In this document: positions 17,416-26,894 of the stretch, one piece after another | Numbering within the stretch: the first letter of the stretch is position 1 | Layout of the letters: the number at the start of each line of letters is the position of its first letter | Assembly: GCF_049943955.1 (NCBI RefSeq) | Contig: NZ_JBNFTW010000004.1 | Coordinates: 248,001-312,000 of the forward strand | DNA from: Desulfosporosinus sp049943955 | Lineage (GTDB): Bacteria > Bacillota > Desulfitobacteriia > Desulfitobacteriales > Desulfitobacteriaceae | Direction of reading: 5' to 3' | DNA length: 64,000 bases | Made by a program: the position numbers and the translations under genes | Notes under the pieces: generated by a model | Seen by the model: only the letters and a program-made list of their open reading frames with translations | Told to the model about the DNA's origin: nothing | Database searches by the model: none

Positions 17416-17922
17416 TTAGTGGTCTTGATAATTCTTAAACTTCAATATTGTTTTACTAATAATAAACGACGCGACATAGGGAAAACATCCGGCCATAACA
17501 ACAAAGTGTGCCAAATGATAGGATGGTCTGCTCCAAATATAATAGGGAGTGCCTATTAAACTTAACGGTTTAAGGATAGACTCAATTATGTCGTTCGGTA
17601 ATACCTCCAGTAATGAAAAAAGGGTCATAGAAATTAATGATATAATTCCGATCACAATGTACATCGATGCCTCAACTTTTTTAGGTTCACCATTTATAGC
17701 CGGAAAAACCCAAACGCTTAAAAATGATGCCCCTGCTAAAACTATGACACTTAAGCAGCCAAAAAAGTCGTGTGTGTTACTGAACGCGGTAATCATAATA
17801 CCTATACTTATAAGGGGGAGAATTGTGAGCATCAGTACATAAATCATAAGACTTAATCTGTTTTTCGATAGATATCCCGAAATAAAAATTATTAGACATT
17901 CAAAGAAAATCATTCCGCTCAT
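17416..17922 (-). CDS. Hypothetical membrane protein, about five helices
   Basis: This 168-residue protein starts at ATG behind GGTGGAGG on the minus strand. It is dominated by hydrophobic segments (for example FFECLIIFISGYLS, SLMIYVLMLTILPLISIGIM, VVMAGCFPYVASFII), giving about five membrane helices with short loops. I do not recognise the family. It sits alone between decayed sequence and the DUF4317 gene, transcribed toward the left. Confidence 0.7.
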   Translation of the reverse strand: MSGMIFFECLIIFISGYLSKNRLSLMIYVLMLTILPLISIGIMITAFSNTHDFFGCLSVIVLAGASFLSVWVFPAINGEPKKVEASMYIVIGIISLISMTLFSLLEVLPNDIIESILKPLSLIGTPYYIWSRPSYHLAHFVVMAGCFPYVASFIISKTILKFKNYQDH

Positions 17923-18059
17923 TCTAGATAACCTCCACCAGATATCTCTTTATCCTTATTTTGCTTCTTGAGTTTGATAAAAGACGTTTTGACAAGTTCA
18001 GATATAACTAATTCCCTGTTTTTGAGCAAATTCCTCCCTAACCCATGATTAGCTGCTTT

Positions 18060-18130
18060 AAAGGGAGTCGGGAGTCTGGTCCCTATCGAAGCTCTGATGT
18101 TGCTTTAGCTGAATGAGTTCACTTTCATAT
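18060..18130. repeat. Dispersed intergenic repeat, copy A
   Basis: The segment at 18087-18125 (CGAAGCTCTGATG, then TTTAGCTGAATGAGTTCACTT) closely matches 60634-60671. A related 3' edge (GAGTTCACTT) ends the copy near 63174. It lies just upstream of the DUF4317 gene. The shared segment seems to be a short mobile or structural repeat. Confidence 0.6.
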
Positions 18131-18190
18131 CTAACTATGTTAACATTTAAGACATTGAAAATTATATTATACAGACTAAGGGGATTAAGA

Positions 18191-19342
18191 ATGGACAAAA
18201 ATGATCTCGCCAAGCTTAGAAAAGAATTTAAGGCAGGCAATGACGGGCTAAAATTAGGGGAAATTTGCAGTGTTTATATCAAAAAGGATAATGCACAAAT
18301 TCTTGGGGTAGAAACTGAATATTTTGAGCAAATGGACGAATTAAAACAGGAGTTTTACCTCAAAGGATTTAAAAAGCTTATTACAGGTCAACTGGACAGT
18401 AAAATATTTGAACTAAGTTTTGCGGACAACAAACTCGGTGAAAACCCGGAGCAAAAGGTCCTGTTTGAGGCCTTACACGCGGATTTCAAAGAACAGATTG
18501 GGCACATTGTGAAAAAAATCATGGATCACAGTGAATCCTACGAATCGGATTATATGATCTCATTTACCCGTGGGGAATTTTGGATTCCTGCAAAAAACGA
18601 AGTGGGGGAAGATGACGCAGCGAAAAACGATGTTGTTAATGCTTTTCAATTTATGATGGGTACCGTCAACTTGGTGTCCAGTCCCAAGCGGGCCTTGATG
18701 TTTGATTTTGAGGAAAAGAACTTTAGAGTTGACATCCCGATGAATGTTTATATCAATGCCGTATCACCTGAAGAGGGATTTGTGTTTCCTTCCATGAGTG
18801 ATGGGTATGCAGATACGAATAAAGTCATTTATTATACCAAAAAGGATAATCAACCTAGTGAATCTTTTATTCATCATGTTTTAAATTGCGAGCTAGTCCC
18901 AACAGCTCAAGATGATAAAGAACGGTTTTTAACAATTATCAAAGACGTCGCAGGAGATCAGGTTGAACCTGAAGTAATTGCCAATGTTTATGAACAGATA
19001 AGTGAATGCATCCTTGATGCAGATGAAGACGGCGAGATTCCTACCCTTGGCGTCAAAGCTATTGAACAAATTCTTGTCAAAAGCGGAATTGAAGATACAC
19101 GTAAATTAGAGAATTCATTTTTAGTCAATACTGAAAAGGCAAATTATGAATTTAAGGCGACCAATCTGTTACCAAGCAGCAAGGTGATTGAAATTAAAAG
19201 TAATGTCGCACAAATTAAGATTCGTCACGAGGACCTAAAACGCATTAAACAAGTCGAGAGGAATGGGCGACAGTATTTACTAATTGAGATTGATGACCCT
19301 GCAATTCTAGAAGGCTTTGAATTAAGTACGGAGGAATTTTAA
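18191..19342 (+). CDS. DUF4317 domain protein
   Basis: This 383-residue protein begins MDKNDLAKLRKEFKAGNDGL, the typical opening of the DUF4317 family found in many Firmicutes; no function is established. ATG at 18191 is chosen because AGGGGA lies 8 bases upstream and the upstream extension reads into non-conserved, repeat-derived sequence. The protein is acidic and soluble, without membrane helices. It lies close upstream of the flavodoxin-fold reductase gene. Confidence 0.85.
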   Translation: MDKNDLAKLRKEFKAGNDGLKLGEICSVYIKKDNAQILGVETEYFEQMDELKQEFYLKGFKKLITGQLDSKIFELSFADNKLGENPEQKVLFEALHADFKEQIGHIVKKIMDHSESYESDYMISFTRGEFWIPAKNEVGEDDAAKNDVVNAFQFMMGTVNLVSSPKRALMFDFEEKNFRVDIPMNVYINAVSPEEGFVFPSMSDGYADTNKVIYYTKKDNQPSESFIHHVLNCELVPTAQDDKERFLTIIKDVAGDQVEPEVIANVYEQISECILDADEDGEIPTLGVKAIEQILVKSGIEDTRKLENSFLVNTEKANYEFKATNLLPSSKVIEIKSNVAQIKIRHEDLKRIKQVERNGRQYLLIEIDDPAILEGFELSTEEF

Positions 19343-19365
19343 AGCAATTGAGGGGGTTATTTTCT

Positions 19366-19923
19366 ATGAAAAAAATTGTAGTCCTTAACGGAAGTCCCCA
19401 TGAACATGGGTGTACGGCAACTCTGGTCAATGAGGTTATTAAAGGGGTTGGCAGTCAAGGAACTGTGGTCAAGTCTTACCATCTGAGTGGTATGACTATT
19501 AAAGCTTGTCAGGGATGTCGTGCTTGTTCAGAGAAGGGACGATGCGTACAGCAGGACGGTATGCAGGAAATATTAGATGAGATAGCCAGCGCCGATGGGA
19601 TTGTCTTCGCTACTCCAGTCTATATGTGGCAGATGTCGGCGCAATTGAAGATTGCAGTTGATCGGTTGCTGCCGTTCCTCCGTCCTGGTTATACCAGCAG
19701 TCTCGAATCGGGGAAAAAGGTTTTACTCGCGGTAACCCAAGGCAGGACTGAGACGTCTTTATTTCGGCATTACTTTGAGCATGTAGGGAATAACCTTTTA
19801 TTCCTTGGCTTTGGATCGTATAAAATCCTTATAGCTGGTGGGACTCGTCAGCCTGAGGATTTAGTCAATCAAACGGAACTATTAGAGGAAGCCAGGCAAA
19901 TGGGCCAATGGCTTGTTGAGTAA
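19366..19923 (+). CDS. NADPH-dependent FMN reductase / flavodoxin-fold oxidoreductase
   Basis: This 185-residue flavodoxin-fold protein begins MKKIVVLNGSPHEHGCTATL, where the NGSP loop binds the FMN phosphate. It has the GCRACSEKGRCVQQDGM segment of iron-sulfur flavoprotein-like reductases and the ATPVYMWQMSAQLK flavin-binding stretch. It should reduce quinones, nitro compounds or other acceptors with NAD(P)H. The ATG at 19366 follows GAGGGGG; an upstream TTG at 19348 is less likely. The stop of the DUF4317 gene is 23 bases upstream, so the two are probably cotranscribed. Confidence 0.85.
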   Translation: MKKIVVLNGSPHEHGCTATLVNEVIKGVGSQGTVVKSYHLSGMTIKACQGCRACSEKGRCVQQDGMQEILDEIASADGIVFATPVYMWQMSAQLKIAVDRLLPFLRPGYTSSLESGKKVLLAVTQGRTETSLFRHYFEHVGNNLLFLGFGSYKILIAGGTRQPEDLVNQTELLEEARQMGQWLVE

Positions 19924-19999
19924 AAGTAAGTGCTGTTAATGAAGCAGATGGTGTACTGTACAATAGCTAAAACAAGAAGAATTAAAATGAGGTGTATTA

Positions 20000-20488
20000 A
20001 TGTTTCGAGAAATGAGAAGAAAAAAACAGCTCTTGCCTGAGGATGAGGCAAGAGAAATTATTAAGTCTCAATCATCGGGGGTGTTGGCTGTAACGGGCGA
20101 TGACGGCTATCCGTATACCGTTCCGCTAAGTTATGCTTATGCTGATGGTAAACTTTATTTCCACTGTGCAAAAGAAGGCCATAAGATCGATGCAATCAAG
20201 CGGGATGAAAAGGTGTCCTTCTGTGTAATTGACCAGGATAAGGTTATCCAGGAAACCTTCACGACCCATTTTCGTAGTGTCGTTGCTTTTGGCAGAGCTA
20301 GGATTCTGACGGAAGACAGTGAGAGGAGAGCCGCTCTTGAAAGCCTTGTTAAAAAGTATTCCCCGGACTATATTCAAGAAGGGCAGAGGGAAATTGAGAA
20401 AGACTGGGGTAGAGTCAGTCTTGTTGAGGTCAAGATTGAGCATATGACTGGTAAAGCGGCAATTGAAATTGTCAAAAATGAAAAGTGA
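20000..20488 (+). CDS. Pyridoxamine 5'-phosphate oxidase-family protein (NimA-like)
   Basis: This 162-residue split-beta-barrel flavoprotein starts MFREMRRKKQLLPEDEAREI. It has SGVLAVTGDDGYPYTVPLSY and LYFHCAKEGHKIDAIKRDEK, the pattern of the NimA/PNPOx-like group, whose members bind FMN or heme and are often annotated as 5-nitroimidazole resistance proteins. The physiological substrate is not defined. It follows the FMN reductase gene by 76 bases in the same direction, suggesting a shared flavin-redox role. Confidence 0.85.
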   Translation: MFREMRRKKQLLPEDEAREIIKSQSSGVLAVTGDDGYPYTVPLSYAYADGKLYFHCAKEGHKIDAIKRDEKVSFCVIDQDKVIQETFTTHFRSVVAFGRARILTEDSERRAALESLVKKYSPDYIQEGQREIEKDWGRVSLVEVKIEHMTGKAAIEIVKNEK

Positions 20489-20611
20489 TCATGAGAATTC
20501 GGTTTCTTCCATTGCCGTAAGGACAGATGTAGAGAACAGCAGGCGAATGAAACTTGATTTAATGATTTCAAACTGATAAACTATTAGTTAATAAAATAGT
20601 AATTAAAAGCG

Positions 20612-20868
20612 ATGATAGAGAAGAGTAACTATTTAGGAAGCGTCAGAGAGCTGATGGTTGGTGAGAATCAGTGCGGAATAAATATTGAATGGCCTCTTGA
20701 GCAGCAACCCGAAATGGTAGTAGGAGTTGACGTGATAATCCACACGTTACAAAAGGTGCCGTATTATTTTTAGTACGGAAAGAGTGATTTAATATGTGTA
20801 ATATTAAATAAATATGGGTGGTACCACGGTCCAATCGTCCCTTTTAGGATGATTGGACCTTTTATATT
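20612..20868 (+). promoter_or_regulatory. T-box riboswitch, tRNA-Trp responsive, controlling trpS
   Basis: The leader contains the stem I start GAGAGCTGATGGTTGGTGAGA, a TGG specifier codon at 20690-20692, and the T-box core GGGTGGTACCACGG at 20816-20829. It ends in a terminator whose stem pairs GGTCCAATC (20828-20836) with GATTGGACC (20851-20859) ahead of TTTT. Uncharged tRNA-Trp would pair with the specifier and the T-box and favour the antiterminator, so trpS rises during tryptophan starvation. Confidence 0.93.
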
Positions 20869-20890
20869 TTAGTTTAAAGGAGAGTTATTT

Positions 20891-21886
20891 ATGGCGGTGA
20901 TTTTCTCAGGTGTACAACCTAGTGGCACAATAACTTTAGGGAATTATCTTGGAGCAATGAAAAACTTTACAAAGTATCAAAATGAGCATGAGTGCTATTT
21001 CTGTATAGTCAACCAACATGCTATTACTGTTCCCCAGGAACCGAATCAGCTCAGGAATAACATCAGGAATTTAGCCGCATTATATTTGGCAATAGGTTTG
21101 GACCCGGATAAAGTAACACTATTTATTCAATCCGAAGTACCTGAACATGTTAAATTGGGATGGATAATGACTACGTTATCTTATATTGGAGAGCTTGAAC
21201 GAATGACTCAATATAAGGATAAATCTCAACGCCATGGGAATGGTGACTCTATCCCTGCCGGCTTACTAACTTATCCGCCGCTAATGGCTGCGGACATACT
21301 CCTATATCAAACTGATTATGTTCCGGTTGGAGATGATCAGAAACAACACATTGAAATAACCAGGGATTTAGCACAACGATTTAATAATCGGTATGGGGAA
21401 ACGTTTAAAATTCCTGCTATTCACACTCCAGAAGTCGGAGCAAGAATTATGTCATTACAAGAACCAAAGAAAAAGATGAGTAAGTCTGATGCCAATTCCT
21501 TTGCAACGATTTATTTGCTTGACGAACCTGAGATAATCCTGAAAAAGCTTAAAAAGGCTCAAACAGATTCGGAAAACAAAATTTCTTACAATAGAGAGCT
21601 TAAGGCAGGCATATCGAATCTTATGTCTATATATGCTTTAATTACGAATAAGTCAATTAAAGAAATTGAGCAGCTATATGACGGAAAAGGCTACGGACAA
21701 TTTAAAAATGATGTAGCTGAAGTGATTATTGAGGCCATTCGCCCCATTCAAGAAAGGTATAAGGAATTTGTTAATAGCAGCTACCTTGATCAAGTATTGA
21801 CGGCCGGTGCAGCTAAAGCTTCCCAAAAAGCAGCGGCAACACTTAATAAAGTCGAAGATCTCATGGGTTTATCACGGAAAATTTAA
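20891..21886 (+). CDS. trpS: Tryptophanyl-tRNA synthetase
   Basis: This class I aminoacyl-tRNA synthetase (331 residues, normal length) charges tRNA-Trp. The HIGH-equivalent is PSGTITLGNYLGA (residues about 10-22), where T-x-G-N replaces H-I-G-H as in other TrpRS proteins. The KMSKS loop is KKKMSKSDAN (about residues 195-204). The start ATG follows AAAGGAGAG. Expression is controlled by the T-box leader immediately upstream, and a strong terminator follows. Confidence 0.97.
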   Translation: MAVIFSGVQPSGTITLGNYLGAMKNFTKYQNEHECYFCIVNQHAITVPQEPNQLRNNIRNLAALYLAIGLDPDKVTLFIQSEVPEHVKLGWIMTTLSYIGELERMTQYKDKSQRHGNGDSIPAGLLTYPPLMAADILLYQTDYVPVGDDQKQHIEITRDLAQRFNNRYGETFKIPAIHTPEVGARIMSLQEPKKKMSKSDANSFATIYLLDEPEIILKKLKKAQTDSENKISYNRELKAGISNLMSIYALITNKSIKEIEQLYDGKGYGQFKNDVAEVIIEAIRPIQERYKEFVNSSYLDQVLTAGAAKASQKAAATLNKVEDLMGLSRKI

Positions 21887-21916
21887 GTTGATCGAACATT
21901 TACGTAGTTGATAATA

Positions 21917-21957
21917 AGAAAGCCGGTCTCTAATTTTTACGAGATCGGCTTTCTTAT
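21917..21957 (+). terminator. Terminator after trpS
   Basis: Near-perfect arms AAGAAAGCCGGTCTC and GAGATCGGCTTTCTT enclose a short AT loop. It lies between trpS and the convergent DUF6056 gene and may serve both strands. Confidence 0.85.
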
Positions 21958-21995
21958 GTTAAATTCATAAGAGTAATGTTAATATGGTTGATGTG

Positions 21996-23708
21996 CTATT
22001 CAATATACTTAATAGCAGCGGTTTTTTCAGGAATATGGTAGCATTCCTTCATGAAATAGGGCATAGTGTTCCAGTTTGCCACATTGTAACCATAGATCGT
22101 TCTCGGAGTCTTTTTAAGTGTTAATTCGCTTGAGTTATGATTTAAATGAAATACTTTGATAGCTTTCATATTATAATTCTGGGCATAGGATGCCAGTTGA
22201 TAACCATAATATTCAGTTCCAAAATTAAATAATCCCAGCAAGATAATAGCGGTTGCTGCAAGACCTCTAAAGTTTTTAATCTTATAATGACCGACTATAA
22301 TTGCCAAAATGGCAAATATAACAAACGTTATAAACAGATATGTATATGAACTATTAACATTATAACTATGATTTAAATAGGTAATTGCGAATTTTCCCAG
22401 ATGGGCCAGACTAAAGGATTCAAAAATTACTAAGAGTATCAGAAATAGTTTATTCTTATAAAAGTTTATTATAGAGTAAACCACAAAAACGGTCATAAGC
22501 AAAAGTGCCGGAAAAATAATTTTATAAGCTTCAGCAAATCTTGCATCAACTACAAATAACATTAATTGCGAGCCAATGGCATTAATTGAGTTATACAATA
22601 AGAATGGATAATGTCTTTTTATTAAAATTAGTATGGATAAATAGATTAAGCTTATTAAATAAACTGCTGCAAATCCCAGCAGACAAATACTCAATAATGT
22701 ATTAGAAAGGCCCCCAGTAAATAAATGAATATCATATTTTTTGTAAAAAACAACATAAATATAGCCTAAAATACCAAATGATAATGCAGTCATAAGTATA
22801 TTGTTACATAAAGTTATAATTTTATTGGGAAGCTGATTTTTATAAACAAGCATCCAGAAGACACAGCATAAAGAAAGAATAAGTACGTAGCCTGAGACGG
22901 GATAGGAAAAAATGTTAGTTTTTATTAGACTCGAGGTAACGGCTTTAAAATTAACGGCATGCCCTGTTTGTTTTTCAAATTGCATTCTGTGAATTGAACC
23001 ATAGGATACAATACAATATCCTCCAATTAGTGCTATATAATAGGGAATAAAGCTTTTGAAATTATTTAGTCTTTGGTAAAACCTATAGTAAGCAGAAATT
23101 AAAACAGTGTATCCAATGCCTATCATACCAACTTGCTGAACGGACGATCCAACAATAAAGGCAAGTATCAGGATCCAGATATTGAATTTACCGTCGGGTG
23201 CTTTTTCATAGTGTTTATGAAGGGTATAGCCATAGAGCAATACCAACGTCGTTGGATAAAGGTAATTGAAGGCACAGGCGGCATAGTATATTGTTGTATT
23301 TGCTATTTCTATTGGCAGAAAGACAAAAAATAATGAAGAGCAAAGACTGGCAATTACAATACGTTGTTTGTTCAAAGTATTATTACAACCGGAAGATGAA
23401 GTGCTGATTTTAGTGATCAAAAATGCTGTCAACGCAATAACAACTGGATTGAAAATCCTAAAGACATATATGTTGTATTTTAAGATGAATAACATCGCCA
23501 CGCCGACCCAAACCCGGCCATTACCAATTAATTCCTTAACCACAAAATGGGGCAGATAGCTTAAGCCATAGGATGCATCTCTGCTATAATATAGATCGTC
23601 TGCGTAAAGAAAAATATATCGATGAATTAAGAGCATAAGTATTAGGAGCAAGCCGAAAACAAGATATTGCTTGTTCCTTATTAGTTTTTGGATTTTAGAG
23701 TTTAACAA
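21996..23708 (-). CDS. DUF6056-type multi-spanning membrane protein, probable GT-C-like glycosyltransferase
   Basis: This 570-residue protein has more than ten predicted membrane helices. The sequence YADDLYYSRD follows the first helix (residues about 35-44). An acidic pair in the first external loop is the catalytic hallmark of GT-C fold enzymes, and DUF6056 proteins share it. It should use a polyprenyl-phosphate sugar to decorate a surface polymer (inference). The gene diverges from the GT2 and GtrA genes on the other strand, which normally make and flip such lipid-linked sugars, so the three fit one glycosylation system. Confidence 0.75.
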   Translation of the reverse strand: MLNSKIQKLIRNKQYLVFGLLLILMLLIHRYIFLYADDLYYSRDASYGLSYLPHFVVKELIGNGRVWVGVAMLFILKYNIYVFRIFNPVVIALTAFLITKISTSSSGCNNTLNKQRIVIASLCSSLFFVFLPIEIANTTIYYAACAFNYLYPTTLVLLYGYTLHKHYEKAPDGKFNIWILILAFIVGSSVQQVGMIGIGYTVLISAYYRFYQRLNNFKSFIPYYIALIGGYCIVSYGSIHRMQFEKQTGHAVNFKAVTSSLIKTNIFSYPVSGYVLILSLCCVFWMLVYKNQLPNKIITLCNNILMTALSFGILGYIYVVFYKKYDIHLFTGGLSNTLLSICLLGFAAVYLISLIYLSILILIKRHYPFLLYNSINAIGSQLMLFVVDARFAEAYKIIFPALLLMTVFVVYSIINFYKNKLFLILLVIFESFSLAHLGKFAITYLNHSYNVNSSYTYLFITFVIFAILAIIVGHYKIKNFRGLAATAIILLGLFNFGTEYYGYQLASYAQNYNMKAIKVFHLNHNSSELTLKKTPRTIYGYNVANWNTMPYFMKECYHIPEKTAAIKYIE

Positions 23709-23809
23709 CGAATCACCTTCTAGATTTCCTTACTTTAATGATATTATTTACCATAATTTGTTTAGAATATAATGGTAAAAACAAAAGACTTCTAGGAGGG
23801 TATTTTTGG

Positions 23810-24742
23810 TTGATTTCAATTATTATGCCTGTTTATAATGAAGGAAGTCAGATCTATTCTAACGTTTCTAAAGTAAAACGCATCTTAGAGCAAAATCAAA
23901 TAGACAGCCAAATCCTTCTGGTAAATGACGGATCGACGGACAATTCATGGTCTGAAATGGAGCGATTGAGCAGAGATTATTCCAATGTTTTAATCATTCA
24001 GTTGAGCCGTAATTTTGGCAAAGAGGCAGCATTATGTGCAGGTTTAGAAAAGGCAGCGGGTGATGCCTGCTTAATAATGGATGCTGATTTACAGCATCCG
24101 CCGGAGGTAATTCCTGAAATGGTACGCCTCTGGCGTGACGAGAGCTATGATGTTGTTGAGGGCGTTAAATCTGACAGAGGAAGGGAATCCCTTACGGGAA
24201 AGTTTACGGCATTAACTTTTTATAAGTTATTTAAAAAGGCAACAGGAATAAACTTAAACAGTGCTTCGGACTTCAAACTCTTGGATAGAAAAGTAGTCGA
24301 TTCTTGGAAACAAATGACCGAGTCAATCACCTTTTTCAGAGGTATGTCCGCTTGGCTTGGCTTTAAGCGGATCCAAGTACCTTTTAAAGTTCAGGAGAGA
24401 GTCAATGGATGCACTAAATGGTCGAAGAGTAGTCTCATAAAGCTCGCTGTTCACTCAATTACCTCATTCTCTGCGCTGCCGCTTCATTTGGTAACCTGGT
24501 TAGGTTCGATTTTACTTATTGTTGATGTTGTTTTAGTGACTCAAACACTGTATATGAAATTAGTTGGCAAAGCATTTACAGGGTTTACAACGGTTATTAT
24601 TCTTATTTTAGGGGTCGGAAGTTTTATAATGATCAGCCTGGGCATTATTGGGGTTTATATTTCAAAGATTTATGAAGAAGTGAAACATCGACCTAGATAT
24701 TTAATTTCAAAAATACAAGGAAAAGGACTTAATAATGAATAA
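23810..24742 (+). CDS. GT2 family glycosyltransferase, polyprenyl-phosphate type (GtrB/DPM1-like)
   Basis: This roughly 310-residue enzyme transfers a sugar from a nucleotide donor to polyprenyl phosphate. It begins ISIIMPVYNEGSQIYSNVSK and has VNDGSTDNSW, the donor-site MDADLQHPPEVIPEM (D-x-D-like) and the acceptor region of DPM1/GtrB proteins. Two C-terminal membrane helices (about residues 225-300) anchor it. The TTG at 23810 is chosen because AGGAGGG is 9 bases upstream; ATG 23738 would add sequence before the conserved start. The stop overlaps the GtrA gene by 8 bases. Confidence 0.88.
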   Translation: MISIIMPVYNEGSQIYSNVSKVKRILEQNQIDSQILLVNDGSTDNSWSEMERLSRDYSNVLIIQLSRNFGKEAALCAGLEKAAGDACLIMDADLQHPPEVIPEMVRLWRDESYDVVEGVKSDRGRESLTGKFTALTFYKLFKKATGINLNSASDFKLLDRKVVDSWKQMTESITFFRGMSAWLGFKRIQVPFKVQERVNGCTKWSKSSLIKLAVHSITSFSALPLHLVTWLGSILLIVDVVLVTQTLYMKLVGKAFTGFTTVIILILGVGSFIMISLGIIGVYISKIYEEVKHRPRYLISKIQGKGLNNE

Positions 24743-25148
24743 AGAGTTGGAAGGTTCTCTTAGCTTAAAGAATAAAAGAAGTTATTCCATACCAAGATTT
24801 GTTAAATACTTAATCGTTGGCGGTTCATCAGCGTTTATTGAGCTTTTGATATTTTCCTTATTAAGAATGTTATTTATTGATCTTACGATATCGAATATTG
24901 TTGCTGTTGTTTTAGCAACCTTATTTAATTTTTTTGTCAATAGAGGATGGTCATTTTCCACTAGTTCCAACTTAAAACGAAGTTTTATATTATATCTTAT
25001 TCTATTCTTATTAAACTTAACGTTTAGCACCAATGCAATACGAATAATGGTCAGCTTTGGATTTGTTGAACTATTTGCCAAGATAATTACTATGGCTTGC
25101 ATAACAATATGGAATTACGTTCTTTATCGTAAAGTAGTTTTTAAGTAG
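24735..25148 (+). CDS. GtrA family membrane protein
   Basis: This 137-residue protein has the four-helix GtrA pattern (FVKYLIVGGSSAFIELLIFS, then a conserved N-x-x-F-N-R-G-W-S-F segment: LFNFFVNRGWSFS). GtrA proteins are thought to flip or help transfer polyprenyl-linked glucose or related sugars. It overlaps the end of the GT2 gene, so translation is coupled. Confidence 0.9.
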   Translation: MNKELEGSLSLKNKRSYSIPRFVKYLIVGGSSAFIELLIFSLLRMLFIDLTISNIVAVVLATLFNFFVNRGWSFSTSSNLKRSFILYLILFLLNLTFSTNAIRIMVSFGFVELFAKIITMACITIWNYVLYRKVVFK

Positions 25149-25648
25149 CAGTCAGGGAAGTTTCCCTTCGGTTGCTCTCTAAACGTTATTCATAAAAATC
25201 CCTTGGACTTTTTGTTCAGGGGAACTTTTGTTTAGGGGGCATTTCTGTAGTATATCAGTTTTACAAGGGGCTAACCAGTTTGTGTCTCGCCGGAAACATA
25301 TAGTAAATATAGTAATCATAAATTTTGACATAAGAATAGATATTGATATGGATTTGTCGAAAAATAGACAATAAAAAAAGATATATTTGACCAATTGTTG
25401 GTAAATGGGTTGAGAAGTCAGGAAATCGCGGTAATTCAAGAGAAAAACACGTCGAAATTTTGTTGTAACACAGTTTAGTGATTGACACGTTAATCTATAA
25501 AATATAGAATATGCATAAATGAGAATCTTGACACTATAAACCTTAGTTTTTTCTGAAAAGGTTTATGCGGAGGTGGGGGCAACACTTTAAAAGCATTTTA
25601 TTCAATATCCAACAATTAAAGAAAGAGAGTGTAGGGGGAGAAGTAGAA
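25149..25648. promoter_or_regulatory. Promoter region of the liv operon
   Basis: This 500-base gap holds a good sigma-A-type promoter: TTGACA at 25482-25487, a 17-base spacer, and TAGAAT at 25505-25510. Transcription would start near 25517 and leave a leader of about 130 bases before livJ. A second TTGACA occurs near 25528 without a good -10. The first 200 bases may hold a weak hairpin after gtrA. No gene is evident. Confidence 0.7.
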
Positions 25649-26827
25649 ATGAAAAAAATTTTTGTAATGGCCACGGCTGCAGTATTGAGCCTAAGCCTGC
25701 TGGCTGGATGCGGTACCACGGGCGCTGCCTCTAACGGAGGCGGTTCAGCTGCCGGCGGTAATTTAAAGATCGGGGCTGACCTTGAACTTACTGGTGGCGT
25801 GGCAATGTTTGGTACGGCTGCGCAGAAAGCTATTGACCTTGCGGTCGAGCAGCAAAATGCCAACGGCGGCCTTTTAGGCAAACAAATCAAAATGGATTAC
25901 GCTGACAATAAATCCGACCCCGGTGAGTCCACTAACGCATCTACAAAGCTGATAACCCAAGACAGTGTTGTTGCCGTAATCGGAGCGATGACCAGCGGTA
26001 ACACCTTGGCAGCGTCACAGGTTGCCATAGACAACAAAGTTCCCCTTATTTCACCGACCGGAACGGCTGATAAAGTCACTGTAGAGAATGGACAGGTTAA
26101 GCCCTATATCTTCCGTGCTTGCTTCATCGACCCCTTCCAAGGCCAAGTGGCTGCGCAATTTGCTGCAAATACTCTGAAGGTTCAAAAGGCAGCCATCTTT
26201 ATTGACCAAAAGAGTGATTATTCCATTGGCCTGGCAAATGCATTTAGTACTAACTTTAAGAGTGCAAACGGACAAATCGTTTCCCAAGAAAAATATGTTG
26301 CCGGCGACAAGGACTTCCGTCCGCAGCTTGCTCGGATCAAGTCATCAAACCCAGATGTTGTCTTCGTACCTGGATATTATGGTGAAGTTGGACCAATTGT
26401 TAAACAAGCCCGGGAAATGGGCATGAACCAGGCCTTTATTGGCGGTGACGGCTGGGGTTCGCCGGAACTGTTCAACTTGGCCAGTGCTGACCAGTTAAAC
26501 AATTGCTACTATGTCAACCATGTGGCCATTGACGATCCGAGCATGGCTGATTTCGTAAAAGCTTTTAAGGCTAAATACAACCAGGATCCTGATTCGTTTG
26601 CCGCTCTTGGCTATGATGCTGCTCGTCTCATGTTCCAAGCAATCAAGGATGCAAACAGCACAAACGGTGATAAGATTCGTACAGCTCTCGAAAATCTGAA
26701 GGGCTTCAAAGGTTTGAACGGTGACATCACAATGGATCCCAAGACCCATAATCCAATCAAAGATGCCGTCATCATTAAAATCGAAAACGGTAAGAATGTC
26801 TTTATGACAAAAGTCTCGCCGAAATAA
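25649..26827 (+). CDS. livJ: Branched-chain amino-acid ABC transporter, substrate-binding lipoprotein
   Basis: This 392-residue periplasmic-binding-type lipoprotein has a signal peptide with the lipobox LLAGC (Cys about residue 21), then a Ser/Gly-rich linker and a type I binding fold beginning LKIGADLELTGGVAMFGTAA. It captures leucine, isoleucine or valine (family role) and delivers them to LivHM. ATG 25649 is chosen because GGGGGAG lies upstream and the product begins with a canonical signal peptide; a longer frame from 25565 is not likely. It is the first gene of livJHMGF. Confidence 0.92.
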   Translation: MKKIFVMATAAVLSLSLLAGCGTTGAASNGGGSAAGGNLKIGADLELTGGVAMFGTAAQKAIDLAVEQQNANGGLLGKQIKMDYADNKSDPGESTNASTKLITQDSVVAVIGAMTSGNTLAASQVAIDNKVPLISPTGTADKVTVENGQVKPYIFRACFIDPFQGQVAAQFAANTLKVQKAAIFIDQKSDYSIGLANAFSTNFKSANGQIVSQEKYVAGDKDFRPQLARIKSSNPDVVFVPGYYGEVGPIVKQAREMGMNQAFIGGDGWGSPELFNLASADQLNNCYYVNHVAIDDPSMADFVKAFKAKYNQDPDSFAALGYDAARLMFQAIKDANSTNGDKIRTALENLKGFKGLNGDITMDPKTHNPIKDAVIIKIENGKNVFMTKVSPK

Positions 26828-26839
26828 GCCTCGTAGAGA

Positions 26840-26868
26840 GGAGGGGGGCAATCCCCCTTCTTTTGATT
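26840..26868 (+). terminator. Intercistronic hairpin between livJ and livH
   Basis: GGGGG-CAAT-CCCCC is followed by TTCTTTT. A leaky terminator here would give more of the binding protein than of the membrane and ATPase subunits, a common arrangement for ABC operons. Confidence 0.65.
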
Positions 26869-26894
26869 TTTAAACTGACAGTAGGAGGAACATT